Notes under the pieces: generated by a model
The model's database searches: none
Told to the model about the DNA's origin: nothing
What the model saw: only the letters and a program-made list of their open reading frames with translations
Assembly: GCA_035549615.1 (NCBI GenBank)
Contig: DASZQO010000179.1
Location: 1-11,333 of the forward strand
DNA: 11,333 bases
Source of the DNA: JAKAWQ01 sp035549615
GTDB lineage: Bacteria > Pseudomonadota > Alphaproteobacteria > Acetobacterales > Acetobacteraceae
Reading direction: 5' to 3'
Translations under genes and position numbers: made by a program
Shown here: piece by piece, positions 1 to 6,094 of the stretch
Layout of the letters: each line of letters opens with the position of its first letter
How positions within the stretch are numbered: the stretch's first letter is position 1

Positions 1-74
<74 letters not shown>

Positions 75-98
75 GCCGCTCGCGGGCTGAGCGGGCGC

Positions 99-127
99 CT
101 TTAGCGCAGATCAGGCCGTCGGGACAA
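99..127 (-). promoter_or_regulatory. Candidate promoter of tRNA-Leu
   Basis: On the minus strand TTGTCC (127-122) is followed after 17 nt by CTAAAG (104-99), about 25 nt before the first base of the tRNA. This fits the alphaproteobacterial stable-RNA pattern (TTGAC-like -35 and CTA-start -10) and would give a leader of roughly 15-20 nt. It is a match by eye only. Confidence 0.45.
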
Positions 128-293
128 GGCTCGAAGGCCCCACCACCTGCCCGCCCGCAGAACCGAGACACCCTTTGGCGGCCGCGCAAGCCAGGGGCCC
201 GTCCTGCTTTGAGGTTGAAGCCTTTGCGGTTGGGCGCCTAACGTACAGGCGAAGCAGCCAGAGGGGCTGTCCGTCGGGGGAAATGCGGCCGAA

Positions 294-1997
294 ATGAAAA
301 AGCCGGCCAATCTCGTTTACGGCAGCGAAGAAAAGCCGCCGATCGCGATCATCATCATCAGCGCGGTGCAGCATGTGGCGGTGATCGCCATCTTCATGAT
401 CTATCCCCTGCTCGTTGCGCGCGAGGGCGGCGTGCCGCCGTCCGAGGTCACACCGATCCTTCACCGGGCGATGCTCGTCCTCGCGATTGCCGTCCTCCTG
501 CAGGCGCTCCCGCGCGGACCCGTCGGCAGCCGGTTTCTGGCGCCTTCGATTTTCACCGGGATCTATCTTGCGCCTTCGCTGCTGGCGGTGAAGATTGGCG
601 GCATGCCGCTCGTCTGGGGCATGACCATGTTCGCCGGCCTGGTCGAGATCGGCCTCTCGCGCATATGGTCCCGACTGCGCGTGTTCATTCCGCCGGAGAT
701 CGCGGGCATGGTGATCCTGCTGGTGGGGGCGATCATTGGGCTTGCCGCGCTCGGGCTGCTCTTGAGGGATTCCGGCCACGGCATCGTTTCGGGTGGGGAT
801 GCGCTGATCGCCGGCATGAGCATCGGCACGATGATCGCGCTCAACATCTGGAACAAGGGCAAGCTCAAATTGTTCTGCATTCTGATCGGGATGATGGTCG
901 GCTATGTGCTCTCAGGTTTGACCGGCCACATCACCGGCGCTCAGGTTCACGCCGCACTGAGCCAGCCGCTCCTGGCGTTCCCCTCCTTCTCTCATCTCCG
1001 CTGGACGTTCGATGTGTCGATGATCATCCCCTTCGCGGTCACCGGGCTCGCGGCCGCGATGAGTTCAACGGCCGTCGTCACCACCTACCAGCGTATCAAC
1101 GATGCCGATTGGGTGCGGCCGGAAATCCGTTCCATCGGCGGCGGAATTTTTGGTGATGGAATCGCGGCGGTCATCGCCGGCCTGTTCGGGACCTATGGCC
1201 TCACCATTTCCACTGTCAATGTCGGCCTCGTCGCGGCGACCGGCGTTGCAAGCCGGCGCATTGCCTTCCTCATCGCCATCCTGCTGGCTGTGGCTGCGTT
1301 CCAGCCCACGTTCATCGGCCTGATCAGCATCATGCCGCCGCCCGTCATGGCTTCGGCAGCGCTTTTCACCTCCGTCTTCATCATGATCAGCGGCATCCAG
1401 ATCATCTCCACCCGCATCCTCGATGCGCGCCGCACGCTGGTGATTGGCGCCGGCGTGATGGGGTTCCTGATGGACTCCGTATCTCCCGCCGCCTTCACCG
1501 GCGTGCCGCACTGGCTGGCGCCTGTGCTGACGTCACCCTTGGTGCTAGCGACGCTGGTTGCGCTCCTGCTCAACCTTGTCTTCCGCATCGGCATCCGCCG
1601 GACCGTCAGCCTGCCGATCGATCCTCACGCCTTCTCGCTCCAGGACATCGAAAACTTCATCGAGCGCGCGGCTGGTGCCTGGGGCGCGCGGCGTGATGTG
1701 ATCACGCGCGTCGGGTTTGCGGTGCAGCAGGCGGTGGAGGCGATCATCGAGTTTTGCCATGTCACAGGTCCGGTCGAGCTCACCGTGAGCTATGACGAGT
1801 TCGATATCGACGCCAAGCTGACCTATAATGGCGTTGCCCTAGAGCTGCCGGAATGGCCGCCTTCCCATGAAGAGGTGCTGGAAGCAGAGGATGGCGGCCG
1901 GCGCCTCTCGGGCTTTCTGGTGCGCCAGCAGGCCGACCGCGCGCAAAGCGGAACCGAACGCGGCGCCGCGGTCCTCCGGCTGCATTTCGAACATTAG
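294..1997 (+). CDS. NCS2-family (uracil/xanthine permease-like) transporter with a C-terminal GHKL-like domain
   Basis: A 567-residue protein. Residues about 17-435 are a chain of hydrophobic segments with NCS2 (nucleobase:cation symporter 2, SLC23) landmarks: a Gln-His pair in the first helix (Q26-H27), an acidic/glycine patch GGGIFGDG (282-289), and a VNVGLVAATGVASR signature (308-321) that matches the NxGxxxxT[RKG] motif with a following SR. Aligned by eye to E. coli XanQ, the substrate-contacting helix-8 Glu appears to be Ser257 and the motif Gln appears to be Val308, so the usual purine/pyrimidine ligand is doubtful. Residues about 445-567 are soluble and resemble an RsbW-type GHKL ATPase: a helix at 475-488 where the N-box would lie, then GGRRLSGFLVRQQAD (534-548) resembling the G-box end. 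The N-box Glu and Asn seem to be missing, so ATP binding is uncertain. The start ATG has GGGGGAA at 276-282, a rather long spacing. The gene appears monocistronic and its substrate is unknown. Confidence 0.85.
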   Translation: MKKPANLVYGSEEKPPIAIIIISAVQHVAVIAIFMIYPLLVAREGGVPPSEVTPILHRAMLVLAIAVLLQALPRGPVGSRFLAPSIFTGIYLAPSLLAVKIGGMPLVWGMTMFAGLVEIGLSRIWSRLRVFIPPEIAGMVILLVGAIIGLAALGLLLRDSGHGIVSGGDALIAGMSIGTMIALNIWNKGKLKLFCILIGMMVGYVLSGLTGHITGAQVHAALSQPLLAFPSFSHLRWTFDVSMIIPFAVTGLAAAMSSTAVVTTYQRINDADWVRPEIRSIGGGIFGDGIAAVIAGLFGTYGLTISTVNVGLVAATGVASRRIAFLIAILLAVAAFQPTFIGLISIMPPPVMASAALFTSVFIMISGIQIISTRILDARRTLVIGAGVMGFLMDSVSPAAFTGVPHWLAPVLTSPLVLATLVALLLNLVFRIGIRRTVSLPIDPHAFSLQDIENFIERAAGAWGARRDVITRVGFAVQQAVEAIIEFCHVTGPVELTVSYDEFDIDAKLTYNGVALELPEWPPSHEEVLEAEDGGRRLSGFLVRQQADRAQSGTERGAAVLRLHFEH

Positions 1998-2091
1998 CGT
2001 AAAGCCGCTCCCGGCCGCGCGGTTACAAAACTGCAACGGATCGCGGTGTGAGCGATCTCACCCGCACCGCCAGCCACCCGAGACGGGTTTC

Positions 2092-2346
2092 TCAGCGCGA
2101 CCGGAGCCAGGTCAATGAAGCAAAAGCGCCAAGCCAGGAGCCAGCCGCAGCAAAGACGACATAGAGCGCGTTATGCGTGTAGCTGATCACGGCGAAAGCG
2201 GAGAGAAGATACCAAAACGCGCTCCAGTTCGCGGCCGGGATGCGCCGGCGGGCGGCAACCGCAGCGCTGAACATCACATATGTCGCATCCGTCGCCGCGG
2301 TTGAAGCCACAACGCCTGCGGCGATCAGCGGATTGATCTGGATCAT
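2092..2346 (-). CDS. Small conserved-looking inner-membrane protein, 84 aa
   Basis: Starting at the ATG at 2346-2344 the product is MIQINPLIAAG... and ends ...ASLTWLRSR. It has about three hydrophobic segments: residues 5-30, 43-57 and 60-80. Between the first two sits a short basic turn AARRRIP (31-37), which by the positive-inside rule would face the cytoplasm. The pattern (AATDATYVMF, ARRRIPAA, WSAFWYLLSAFAVISYT, FAAAGSWLGA) resembles a small uncharacterised membrane protein that I recall from rhizobia such as Bradyrhizobium, so I take it as a real gene. An open frame extends upstream to 2709, but that part is Arg/Pro-rich and looks non-coding. No strong ribosome site is visible. It is convergent with the permease. 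No function can be assigned. Confidence 0.7.
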   Translation of the reverse strand: MIQINPLIAAGVVASTAATDATYVMFSAAVAARRRIPAANWSAFWYLLSAFAVISYTHNALYVVFAAAGSWLGAFASLTWLRSR

Positions 2347-2797
2347 GAAAGCCTGCCATTTCGCGGGATAGAGGGAACGAGACTGCGTCTTTTGAGGCTT
2401 ACTGCAACAAAAGCCTGTCTTCACGGGCTTCGCGCGAACCTTCTGGGGTCGCTTCTCTATGCCCCTGGCCAGATCCGGAAATCTTCGGTGCACGGGAACC
2501 TCTGAAAAAATCTGCTTTGACGGGAGACTCTGTCGAGCGAGCCGCGGGGATCCTTGCCTTTCTCTCGGCGCTCTCGCACATCCTTGCGCAGCCCCCGCGC
2601 GCTTTCCATCAGGAGGCCCGCGGCCGGCCTTGCCGTGCCCGTGCCTGACCATGGGGAAGAGGGATCGGCCGGCGAGTGCCCTGGCCCGTTTCGCCCATGG
2701 GTGAAGCATGGATGTGTGCGAAAGGGATCGCCCGAGAGCCTCCCGCGAGAATGAAAGCCTGGCCGGCCATGGCAGCAGCCCATTTCAGATATCGCGT
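2347..2797. other. Gene-free stretch of about 450 bp
   Basis: No convincing coding region was found on either strand. Open frames here are Arg/Pro/Ser-rich with no family resemblance and no good ribosome sites. Small hairpins occur near 2394-2430 (AGGCTT with AAGCCT; AGCCTG with CGGGCT), just upstream of the minus-strand membrane protein, but they lack T-tracts. A pair of 7-bp arms CCATGGG/CCCATGG brackets about 2649-2700. I see no promoter here that I would defend. Confidence 0.4.
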
Positions 2798-2826
2798 TTG
2801 CAATTCGGCTCCGAAGGCACCATATT
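2798..2826 (+). promoter_or_regulatory. Candidate sigma-70 promoter of cspA
   Basis: TTGCAA (2798-2803), a 17-nt spacer and CATATT (2821-2826). Transcription would start near 2833, leaving a 5' leader of about 125-130 nt before the cspA ATG. A long leader is typical of cold-shock mRNAs, which makes the position believable. It is a visual match only. Confidence 0.45.
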
Positions 2827-2959
2827 GGTGTTCCGGCACTTTTCGGCCTGGGTTGTTTGTACCTGTTCGCGCGACACACTCGCACCCGGTGCCTCCCCAA
2901 AATGAAAAGCATTTCGGACCGCATGTCGCGGGGCCGCCGGATTGCTATGGAGAGATGCG

Positions 2960-3166
2960 ATGTCGCAAGGCACCGTCAAATGGTTCAATCCCACGAAGGG
3001 CTACGGGTTCATCCAGCCGGATGACGGGTCGAAGGATGTCTTCGTCCATATTTCGGCGGTCGAGCGCGCTGGCCTTAGCCGCCTGGATGACGGACAGAAG
3101 ATAGGTTTCGATATCGAGCGCGGTCAGCAAGGCAAGCTCTCGGCCACCAACCTTCGGGCTGTCTGA
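2960..3166 (+). CDS. cspA: CspA-family cold-shock protein
   Basis: A 68-residue single cold-shock domain, the normal family length. It carries RNP1 as KGYGFI (residues 13-18) and RNP2 as VFVHI (27-31), with the aromatic residues W8, F9, Y15, F17, F28 and H30 in the usual nucleic-acid-binding positions. Such proteins bind single-stranded RNA/DNA and melt mRNA structure in the cytoplasm, either on cold shock or constitutively. Cold induction cannot be told from the protein alone. The ATG at 2960 is preceded by GGAGAG (2949-2954) at good spacing; an in-frame TTG at 2942 is less likely. It is followed at once by a strong hairpin terminator and then by a 69-residue gene in the same direction. The symbol is a family-level name, since alphaproteobacteria carry several paralogues. 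Confidence 0.97.
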   Translation: MSQGTVKWFNPTKGYGFIQPDDGSKDVFVHISAVERAGLSRLDDGQKIGFDIERGQQGKLSATNLRAV

Positions 3167-3176
3167 CCTCAACACC

Positions 3177-3211
3177 GGTGCTGCTTCTCCCCGAAGCAGC
3201 ACCCATTTTAT
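3177..3211 (+). terminator. Rho-independent terminator/attenuator after cspA
   Basis: GGTGCTGCTTC (3177-3187) pairs perfectly with GAAGCAGCACC (3193-3203) around the loop TCCCC, giving an 11-bp stem, followed by CATTTTAT. The U-tract is short and runs straight into the ribosome site GGGGGA (3212-3217) of the next gene, so partial read-through would still give a translatable message. Confidence 0.85.
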
Positions 3212-3222
3212 GGGGGACGGAC

Positions 3223-3432
3223 ATGTCCGCTCATAGGTTCGCCGTAGGCGAGACAGTCGAATTTCTGCCGCGCGCGCGTGATAGCAGTGTTCCGCGCGGC
3301 CGATACAGAATCGAGCGTCTTCTTCCGACCGAACGTTTCGCATGTCAGTACCGCGTGAAGCATACAGTCGACGGGCATGAACGGGTCGCTGCGGAAGCTG
3401 AGCTCACGCTCATCGGCAAACTTCTCGGCTAG
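3223..3432 (+). CDS. Small conserved-looking basic protein, 69 aa, downstream of cspA
   Basis: Starts at the ATG at 3223, with GGGGGA (3212-3217) five bases upstream; an in-frame CTG/TTG start further left would lie inside the terminator and is unlikely. The product MSAHRFAVGETVEF... has a beta-rich, SH3-like look: HRFAVGETVEFLPRA (4-18), then GRYRIERLLPTE (26-37), then QYRVKHTVDGHERVAAEAELT (42-62). This pattern (F.VG..V.F, Y.I.RLLP, YR.K...E.HERV..E.EL) is one I recall in many short uncharacterised alphaproteobacterial proteins. No catalytic residues, signal peptide or membrane segment are visible. It sits between two strong terminators, so it depends on read-through from cspA or on a promoter not seen here. 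A role in cold response is inferred from position only. Confidence 0.8.
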   Translation: MSAHRFAVGETVEFLPRARDSSVPRGRYRIERLLPTERFACQYRVKHTVDGHERVAAEAELTLIGKLLG

Positions 3433-3433
3433 C

Positions 3434-3482
3434 GCGGGATGCGTCCGCTTCCGCTCACGTATCCCGCTTTTGTCTTTTGTCT
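3434..3482 (+). terminator. Rho-independent terminator closing the cspA unit
   Basis: GCGGGATGCGT (3434-3444) pairs with ACGTATCCCGC (3457-3467) over 11 positions with one G-U pair and a 12-nt loop, followed by TTTTGTCTTTTGTC. It begins two bases after the stop codon of the 69-residue gene. The GCGGGAT/ATCCCGC arms recall the stem of the repeat-associated terminator at 6070-6123. Confidence 0.85.
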
Positions 3483-3686
3483 TCCCGCCTGATTCAGACT
3501 GCAGTGATTCGGCCTTCGATCATCACACTCTAAAATCGAATCCGGCAGCCCTTTTGGGCGGCGGCTGACCACAGTTTGTCCGCTTACGCCGGAAACGCCA
3601 CGGGCGACGTCTTGCCAGCAGGCCAGTCATCGGCGGCTCAAGCACTGGACAAATGGCGCGATGCCCCCCAGAAAGGAGACGGACCA

Positions 3687-4109
3687 GTGGATTTTTCACA
3701 AGAAGCGAGCCCGACCCTAAGGATCACCCGCCGTCAGGATGTGGAGGCTAGCGGGAATTTCACCTTCGCTGTCTGGAATCCATTCATCGGTGTCTATCAA
3801 TCGGTATCATCGTTGCCTGAAGGGCTGCGTCGGGTTGATGAACTCGCGTCCCTCATCGCGCAAATGCGTGCCAGGAGACACCCGAAACTGTCGGCTTTGA
3901 TAGATGTACCAAGTGCGGACGCACCCAATGCCGACGATTCCTGGGTATCGATCGAGAACGAATGGGCGGAGTTGCGGGTCAACCTGGCCGAACAGCCCAC
4001 TTATGACACAAGACGCTCCAACCAGTTGATATGGGTTAGGAATAGAGGCGGAAAGATCCATGCCGCCCAAACGATCTGCAACAATGTAGGCTACACCAAC
4101 CCCATCTGA
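3687..4109 (+). CDS. Unrecognised protein, 140 aa
   Basis: I prefer the GTG start at 3687 because AAAGGAG (3672-3678) lies eight bases upstream; the frame stays open back to a TTG at 3576, which lacks such a site. I do not recognise the family. The composition is that of a real soluble protein: a beta-like opening TRRQDVEASGNFTFAVWNPFIGVYQSV, a helix LPEGLRRVDELASLIAQMRA (43-62), RHPKLSALIDVPS (64-76), then SWVSIENEWAELRVNL (85-100) and the polar block PTYDTRRSNQLIWV (104-117). There is no signal peptide, membrane segment, metal motif or Cys pair (single Cys131). A TAAAAT box at 3531-3536 could be a -10 element but has no convincing -35. Base composition is less GC-biased than the genes to the right. 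Being unknown, with no linked operon partner, its role stays open. Confidence 0.6.
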   Translation: MDFSQEASPTLRITRRQDVEASGNFTFAVWNPFIGVYQSVSSLPEGLRRVDELASLIAQMRARRHPKLSALIDVPSADAPNADDSWVSIENEWAELRVNLAEQPTYDTRRSNQLIWVRNRGGKIHAAQTICNNVGYTNPI

Positions 4110-4312
4110 GACCGAAAAACCTCGCCTCGGTTCCCGATCTTCAACACCGCCGATCCATCGGCGCTCAATCAGAGAGTTTGGCCGTCGCAGACGGGGCGGC
4201 TTCTGGCCGAGACGCGCGCGCTCCCTATCTGTGTTCGAAGAGCAAACGATTGAAGCGGACCACGGCCGTCGGATGGATTATACTCCAGCCAAAGATGAGG
4301 CGGAGGCACGCC

Positions 4313-4528
4313 GTGCCGACAATCAGTTACCAGGAGGCGCTGAAGCGCTGCAATCGGCTCTTCGATGACGTGCTGCAACAATCGACGGAAGATCACGGGC
4401 GCGCGGGACCGAACGCCGCCGACATCAAGCTCGCTCAGGAAGCATCGGACCGGCTTCTGGCTGCGCTCGGGTACGGCGACGCCATCCAGCCGAGAACCGG
4501 CCTCCCGAACTCCCGCACGAGAGCGTGA
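4313..4528 (+). CDS. Unrecognised small helical protein, 71 aa
   Basis: The GTG at 4313 has GGAGG (4302-4306) six bases upstream, which makes it a better start than the in-frame ATG at 4295. The product begins VPTISYQEALKRCNRLFDDV and continues with a predicted second helix AADIKLAQEASDRLLAALGYG (35-55), then a polar tail PRTGLPNSRTRA. The helical, mixed-charge pattern and the good ribosome site argue for a real gene, but the family is not recognised and no motif is visible. It stands alone in its direction, with 203 bp before it and the tRNA-Gly terminator after it on the other strand. It could also be a chance frame. Confidence 0.42.
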   Translation: MPTISYQEALKRCNRLFDDVLQQSTEDHGRAGPNAADIKLAQEASDRLLAALGYGDAIQPRTGLPNSRTRA

Positions 4529-4554
4529 TGACCGGAGGCGGGATCAGCGGAGGT

Positions 4555-4590
4555 CTCATTCACGCGGGAAAACAAACGGTTGGAGCGGGA
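4555..4590 (-). repeat. Short dispersed repeat, copy A (next to tRNA-Gly)
   Basis: About 29 of 37 aligned positions match the segment at 6058-6094, with one gap: CTCAwTCACGCG, then AAAACAAA, then yGGyyrGAGCGGGA. Both copies lie directly downstream of a minus-strand gene, and both give a TTTGTTTT tract on that strand. The downstream base pairs form part of a hairpin (see the terminator at 4569-4617). Confidence 0.6.
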
Positions 4591-4617
4591 TACGCGGAAT
4601 GGCGCGCGTATCACGCT
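4569..4617 (-). terminator. Terminator of tRNA-Gly, inside repeat copy A
   Basis: On the minus strand the hairpin starts five bases after the tRNA CCA. AGCG plus GATACGCG (4584-4596, plus-strand view) pairs with CGCGTATC plus CGCT (4605-4617) with one internal mismatch and an 8-nt loop, a 12-bp stem. It is followed after seven bases by TTTGTTTT (4576-4569). The offset T-tract is unusual but stem length and position fit a terminator. Confidence 0.6.
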
Positions 4618-4621
4618 TTGT

Positions 4622-4697
4622 TGGAGCGGACGACGAGATTCGAACTCGCGACCCTGAGCTTGGAAGGCTCATGCTCTACCAGCTGAGCTACGTCCGC
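4622..4697 (-). tRNA. tRNA-Gly(UCC), CCA encoded
   Basis: The minus strand gives GCGGACG acceptor, D arm GCTC-AGCTGGTA-GAGC, anticodon arm TGAGC-CTTCCAA-GCTCA with anticodon TCC, T arm GCGAG-TTCGAAT-CTCGT, acceptor CGTCCGC, discriminator T and CCA. It is 76 nt with all stems paired, so it looks functional; it reads GGA and GGG codons. It lies 46 bp downstream of the nitroreductase stop on the same strand. Confidence 0.97.
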
Positions 4698-4707
4698 GCC
4701 GCCAGCC

Positions 4708-4736
4708 TTGGTACCGCACCCGCCCCGCCCCGGCAA
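4708..4736 (-). promoter_or_regulatory. Weak candidate promoter of tRNA-Gly
   Basis: TTGCCG (4736-4731) and TACCAA (4713-4708) are spaced by 17 nt on the minus strand, just before the tRNA. The -10 match is poor and the spacer very GC-rich, so co-transcription from upstream is an alternative. Confidence 0.25.
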
Positions 4737-4743
4737 GCTGTCC

Positions 4744-5331
4744 TCACAGCAGCTCGCAGGCCTCCTCGAAGCCGAGACGCGGCGAGCGGGGGAAAACGCC
4801 CGCCGGGTCGCCGTGGCCGAGGCTGCAGATGAAATTCGACTTCCAGCCGCGATAGGCGAAGAACTCTTCGTCCACCTTGGCCTTGTCGAAACCGGACATC
4901 GGCCCGCAATCGAGCCCCAGGGCACGCGCCGCGAGAATGAGATAAGCCCCTTGCAGCGATCCGTTGCGGAAGGCGGTTTCCTGCGCGAATGCCTCGTTGG
5001 TGGCGAACCAGGAGCGCGCGTCTGGGTTGTGTGGAAAGATCCGCGGCAGAAAATCATAAAATTTGGGATCATAGGCGATGATGACGGTCACCGGCGCCTG
5101 CATCGTCTTCTCGACATTGCCTGGCGAGAGCGCCGGCCTCAGCCTCTCCTTCGCTTCGCGGGTGCGGAGAAAAAGAAAGCGCGCTGGCGAGGAATTGGCG
5201 GAGGTCGGTCCCCATTTCAAAAGATCATAGAGCGCGCGCAGCGTCTCGTCGGAAACCGGCTCGTCACGCCATTTGTTCTGCGTGCGTGCGTTGCGGAAGA
5301 GCGTGTCCAGGGCAGCGTCGTCGATCACCAT
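4744..5331 (-). CDS. RutE-like nitroreductase-family flavoprotein (putative malonic semialdehyde reductase)
   Basis: A 195-residue protein, the same size as E. coli RutE (196), with very close blocks from memory: LFRNARTQNKWRDEPVSDET (11-30), LLKWGPTSANSSPARFLFL (37-55), KERLRPALSPGN (61-72), DARSWF (104-109), AQETAFRNGSLQGAYLI (116-132), ALGLDCGPMSGFD (137-149) and LGFEEACELL at the end. The family binds FMN and uses NAD(P)H; RutE reduces malonic semialdehyde to 3-hydroxypropionate in pyrimidine ring degradation. No other rut gene is in view, so the physiological substrate is open and a general aldehyde/nitro-reductase role is possible. The ATG at 5331 has AAGGAAAGGA a few bases upstream. 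Its neighbour upstream on the same strand is the Nfu gene (112 bp gap), with a candidate promoter between them; tRNA-Gly follows. Cytoplasmic. Confidence 0.9.
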   Translation of the reverse strand: MVIDDAALDTLFRNARTQNKWRDEPVSDETLRALYDLLKWGPTSANSSPARFLFLRTREAKERLRPALSPGNVEKTMQAPVTVIIAYDPKFYDFLPRIFPHNPDARSWFATNEAFAQETAFRNGSLQGAYLILAARALGLDCGPMSGFDKAKVDEEFFAYRGWKSNFICSLGHGDPAGVFPRSPRLGFEEACELL

Positions 5332-5386
5332 GCAGCGTCCTTTCCTTCCCCAAGGCTCGTCATCCGGTGCCAGATCCTCGCGCCGC

Positions 5387-5415
5387 ACAATCGAGTCGGC
5401 GGTCGGCTGCGTCAA
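5387..5415 (-). promoter_or_regulatory. Candidate promoter of the RutE-like gene
   Basis: On the minus strand TTGACG (5415-5410), a 17-nt spacer and GATTGT (5392-5387). Transcription would begin near 5380, giving a leader of about 50 nt. The -35 is good, the -10 mediocre. It suggests that the gene can be transcribed apart from the Nfu gene. Confidence 0.4.
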
Positions 5416-5443
5416 GCCGGACGGCTCAGGCCGAGGCCGAAGC

Positions 5444-6004
5444 TCAAAGATCGACCTGCTCGACCGCGGTCACCTCGGGAACGTAATGGCGCAACATGTT
5501 CTCGATGCCGTGCTTGAGCGTCGCGCGCGAGGAGGGACAGCCGCTGCAGGCCCCCTGCAGATAGAGCCGCACGACGCCGTCGCGATAGCCACGGAAGATG
5601 ATGTCCCCGCCATCGCCGGCCACCGCCGGGCGGACGCGGGTGTCCAGAAGCTCCTTGATCTGCGCCACCACCTCCTCATCCTCGGGCGCGATCTCGTCCT
5701 CGGCCAGCGCCTCGGTACTGCCTTCGAGCGTCGGGCGGCCGGAGAGGTAATGCTCCATGATGGCGCCGAGCACCTGCGGCTTCAGCTCCTGCCAGGAGAT
5801 ATCATCCGTTTTGGTGACGGTGATGAAGTCCGAGCCCAAAAAGGTGCGCGCGACACCCGGCAGCTCGAACAGGCTCGCGGCAAGCGGGCTCCGCGCCGCC
5901 GCCTCGCTCGAGGCGAAATCGGCCGTCATGGCCCCGAGCACCTCTCGCCCGGGCAGGAATTTCAGGGTGGCGGGGTTCGGCGTGCTTTCGGTCTCGATGA
6001 ACAT
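5444..6004 (-). CDS. Nfu-type iron-sulfur cluster scaffold protein (NifU family)
   Basis: A 186-residue protein with the two-domain layout of mitochondrial NFU1 and its alphaproteobacterial relatives. The N-terminal Nfu_N domain opens MFIETESTPNPATLKFLPGR (1-20) and runs to about residue 88; an acidic linker (about 95-110) follows; the C-terminal NifU domain (about 111-180) contains VRPAVAGDGGDI (124-135) and the cluster-binding CSGC (Cys153, Cys156) in LQGACSGCPSSR. Such proteins hold a [4Fe-4S] cluster at a dimer interface and pass it to client enzymes. The ATG at 6004 is preceded by GGGAAAG; a TTG four codons upstream is less likely because homologues begin MFIxTE. It follows rlmN, whose product is itself a [4Fe-4S] radical SAM enzyme, but a repeat-borne terminator separates them. 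Confidence 0.95.
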   Translation of the reverse strand: MFIETESTPNPATLKFLPGREVLGAMTADFASSEAAARSPLAASLFELPGVARTFLGSDFITVTKTDDISWQELKPQVLGAIMEHYLSGRPTLEGSTEALAEDEIAPEDEEVVAQIKELLDTRVRPAVAGDGGDIIFRGYRDGVVRLYLQGACSGCPSSRATLKHGIENMLRHYVPEVTAVEQVDL

Positions 6005-6057
6005 GGGCTTTCCCAAGCTTGGCGCGTGATGAGCGATGGGTGAATTCGACCAAAGGG

Positions 6058-6094
6058 CTCAATCACGCGAAAAAAACAAATGGCCAGAGCGGGA
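6058..6094 (-). repeat. Short dispersed repeat, copy B (3' end of rlmN)
   Basis: Partner of the segment at 4555-4590 (about 29/37 identical). Here GAGCGGGA forms one arm of a 9-bp inverted repeat, and the A-rich core reads TTTGTTTTTTT on the minus strand. The copy overlaps the last codons of the rlmN frame. Confidence 0.6.

Noticed and set aside
563..1594. Several open frames on the minus strand within the permease gene
   Set aside because: They are antisense shadows of the long transmembrane coding region and show His/Asp/Arg-rich composition.
2047..2062. A CRP/FNR-like palindrome TGTGA-N6-TCACC
   Set aside because: It lies between the ends of two convergent genes, where no promoter is expected. 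It is more likely a chance palindrome or part of a weak hairpin.
2457..2924. 155-codon open frame on the minus strand upstream of cspA
   Set aside because: Arg/Gly/Pro-rich, no family resemblance, no ribosome site, and it overlaps the candidate cspA promoter.
4365..4832. 155-codon plus-strand frame across the tRNA-Gly gene
   Set aside because: It crosses a tRNA and the terminator hairpin and has an Arg/Ala-rich non-protein composition.
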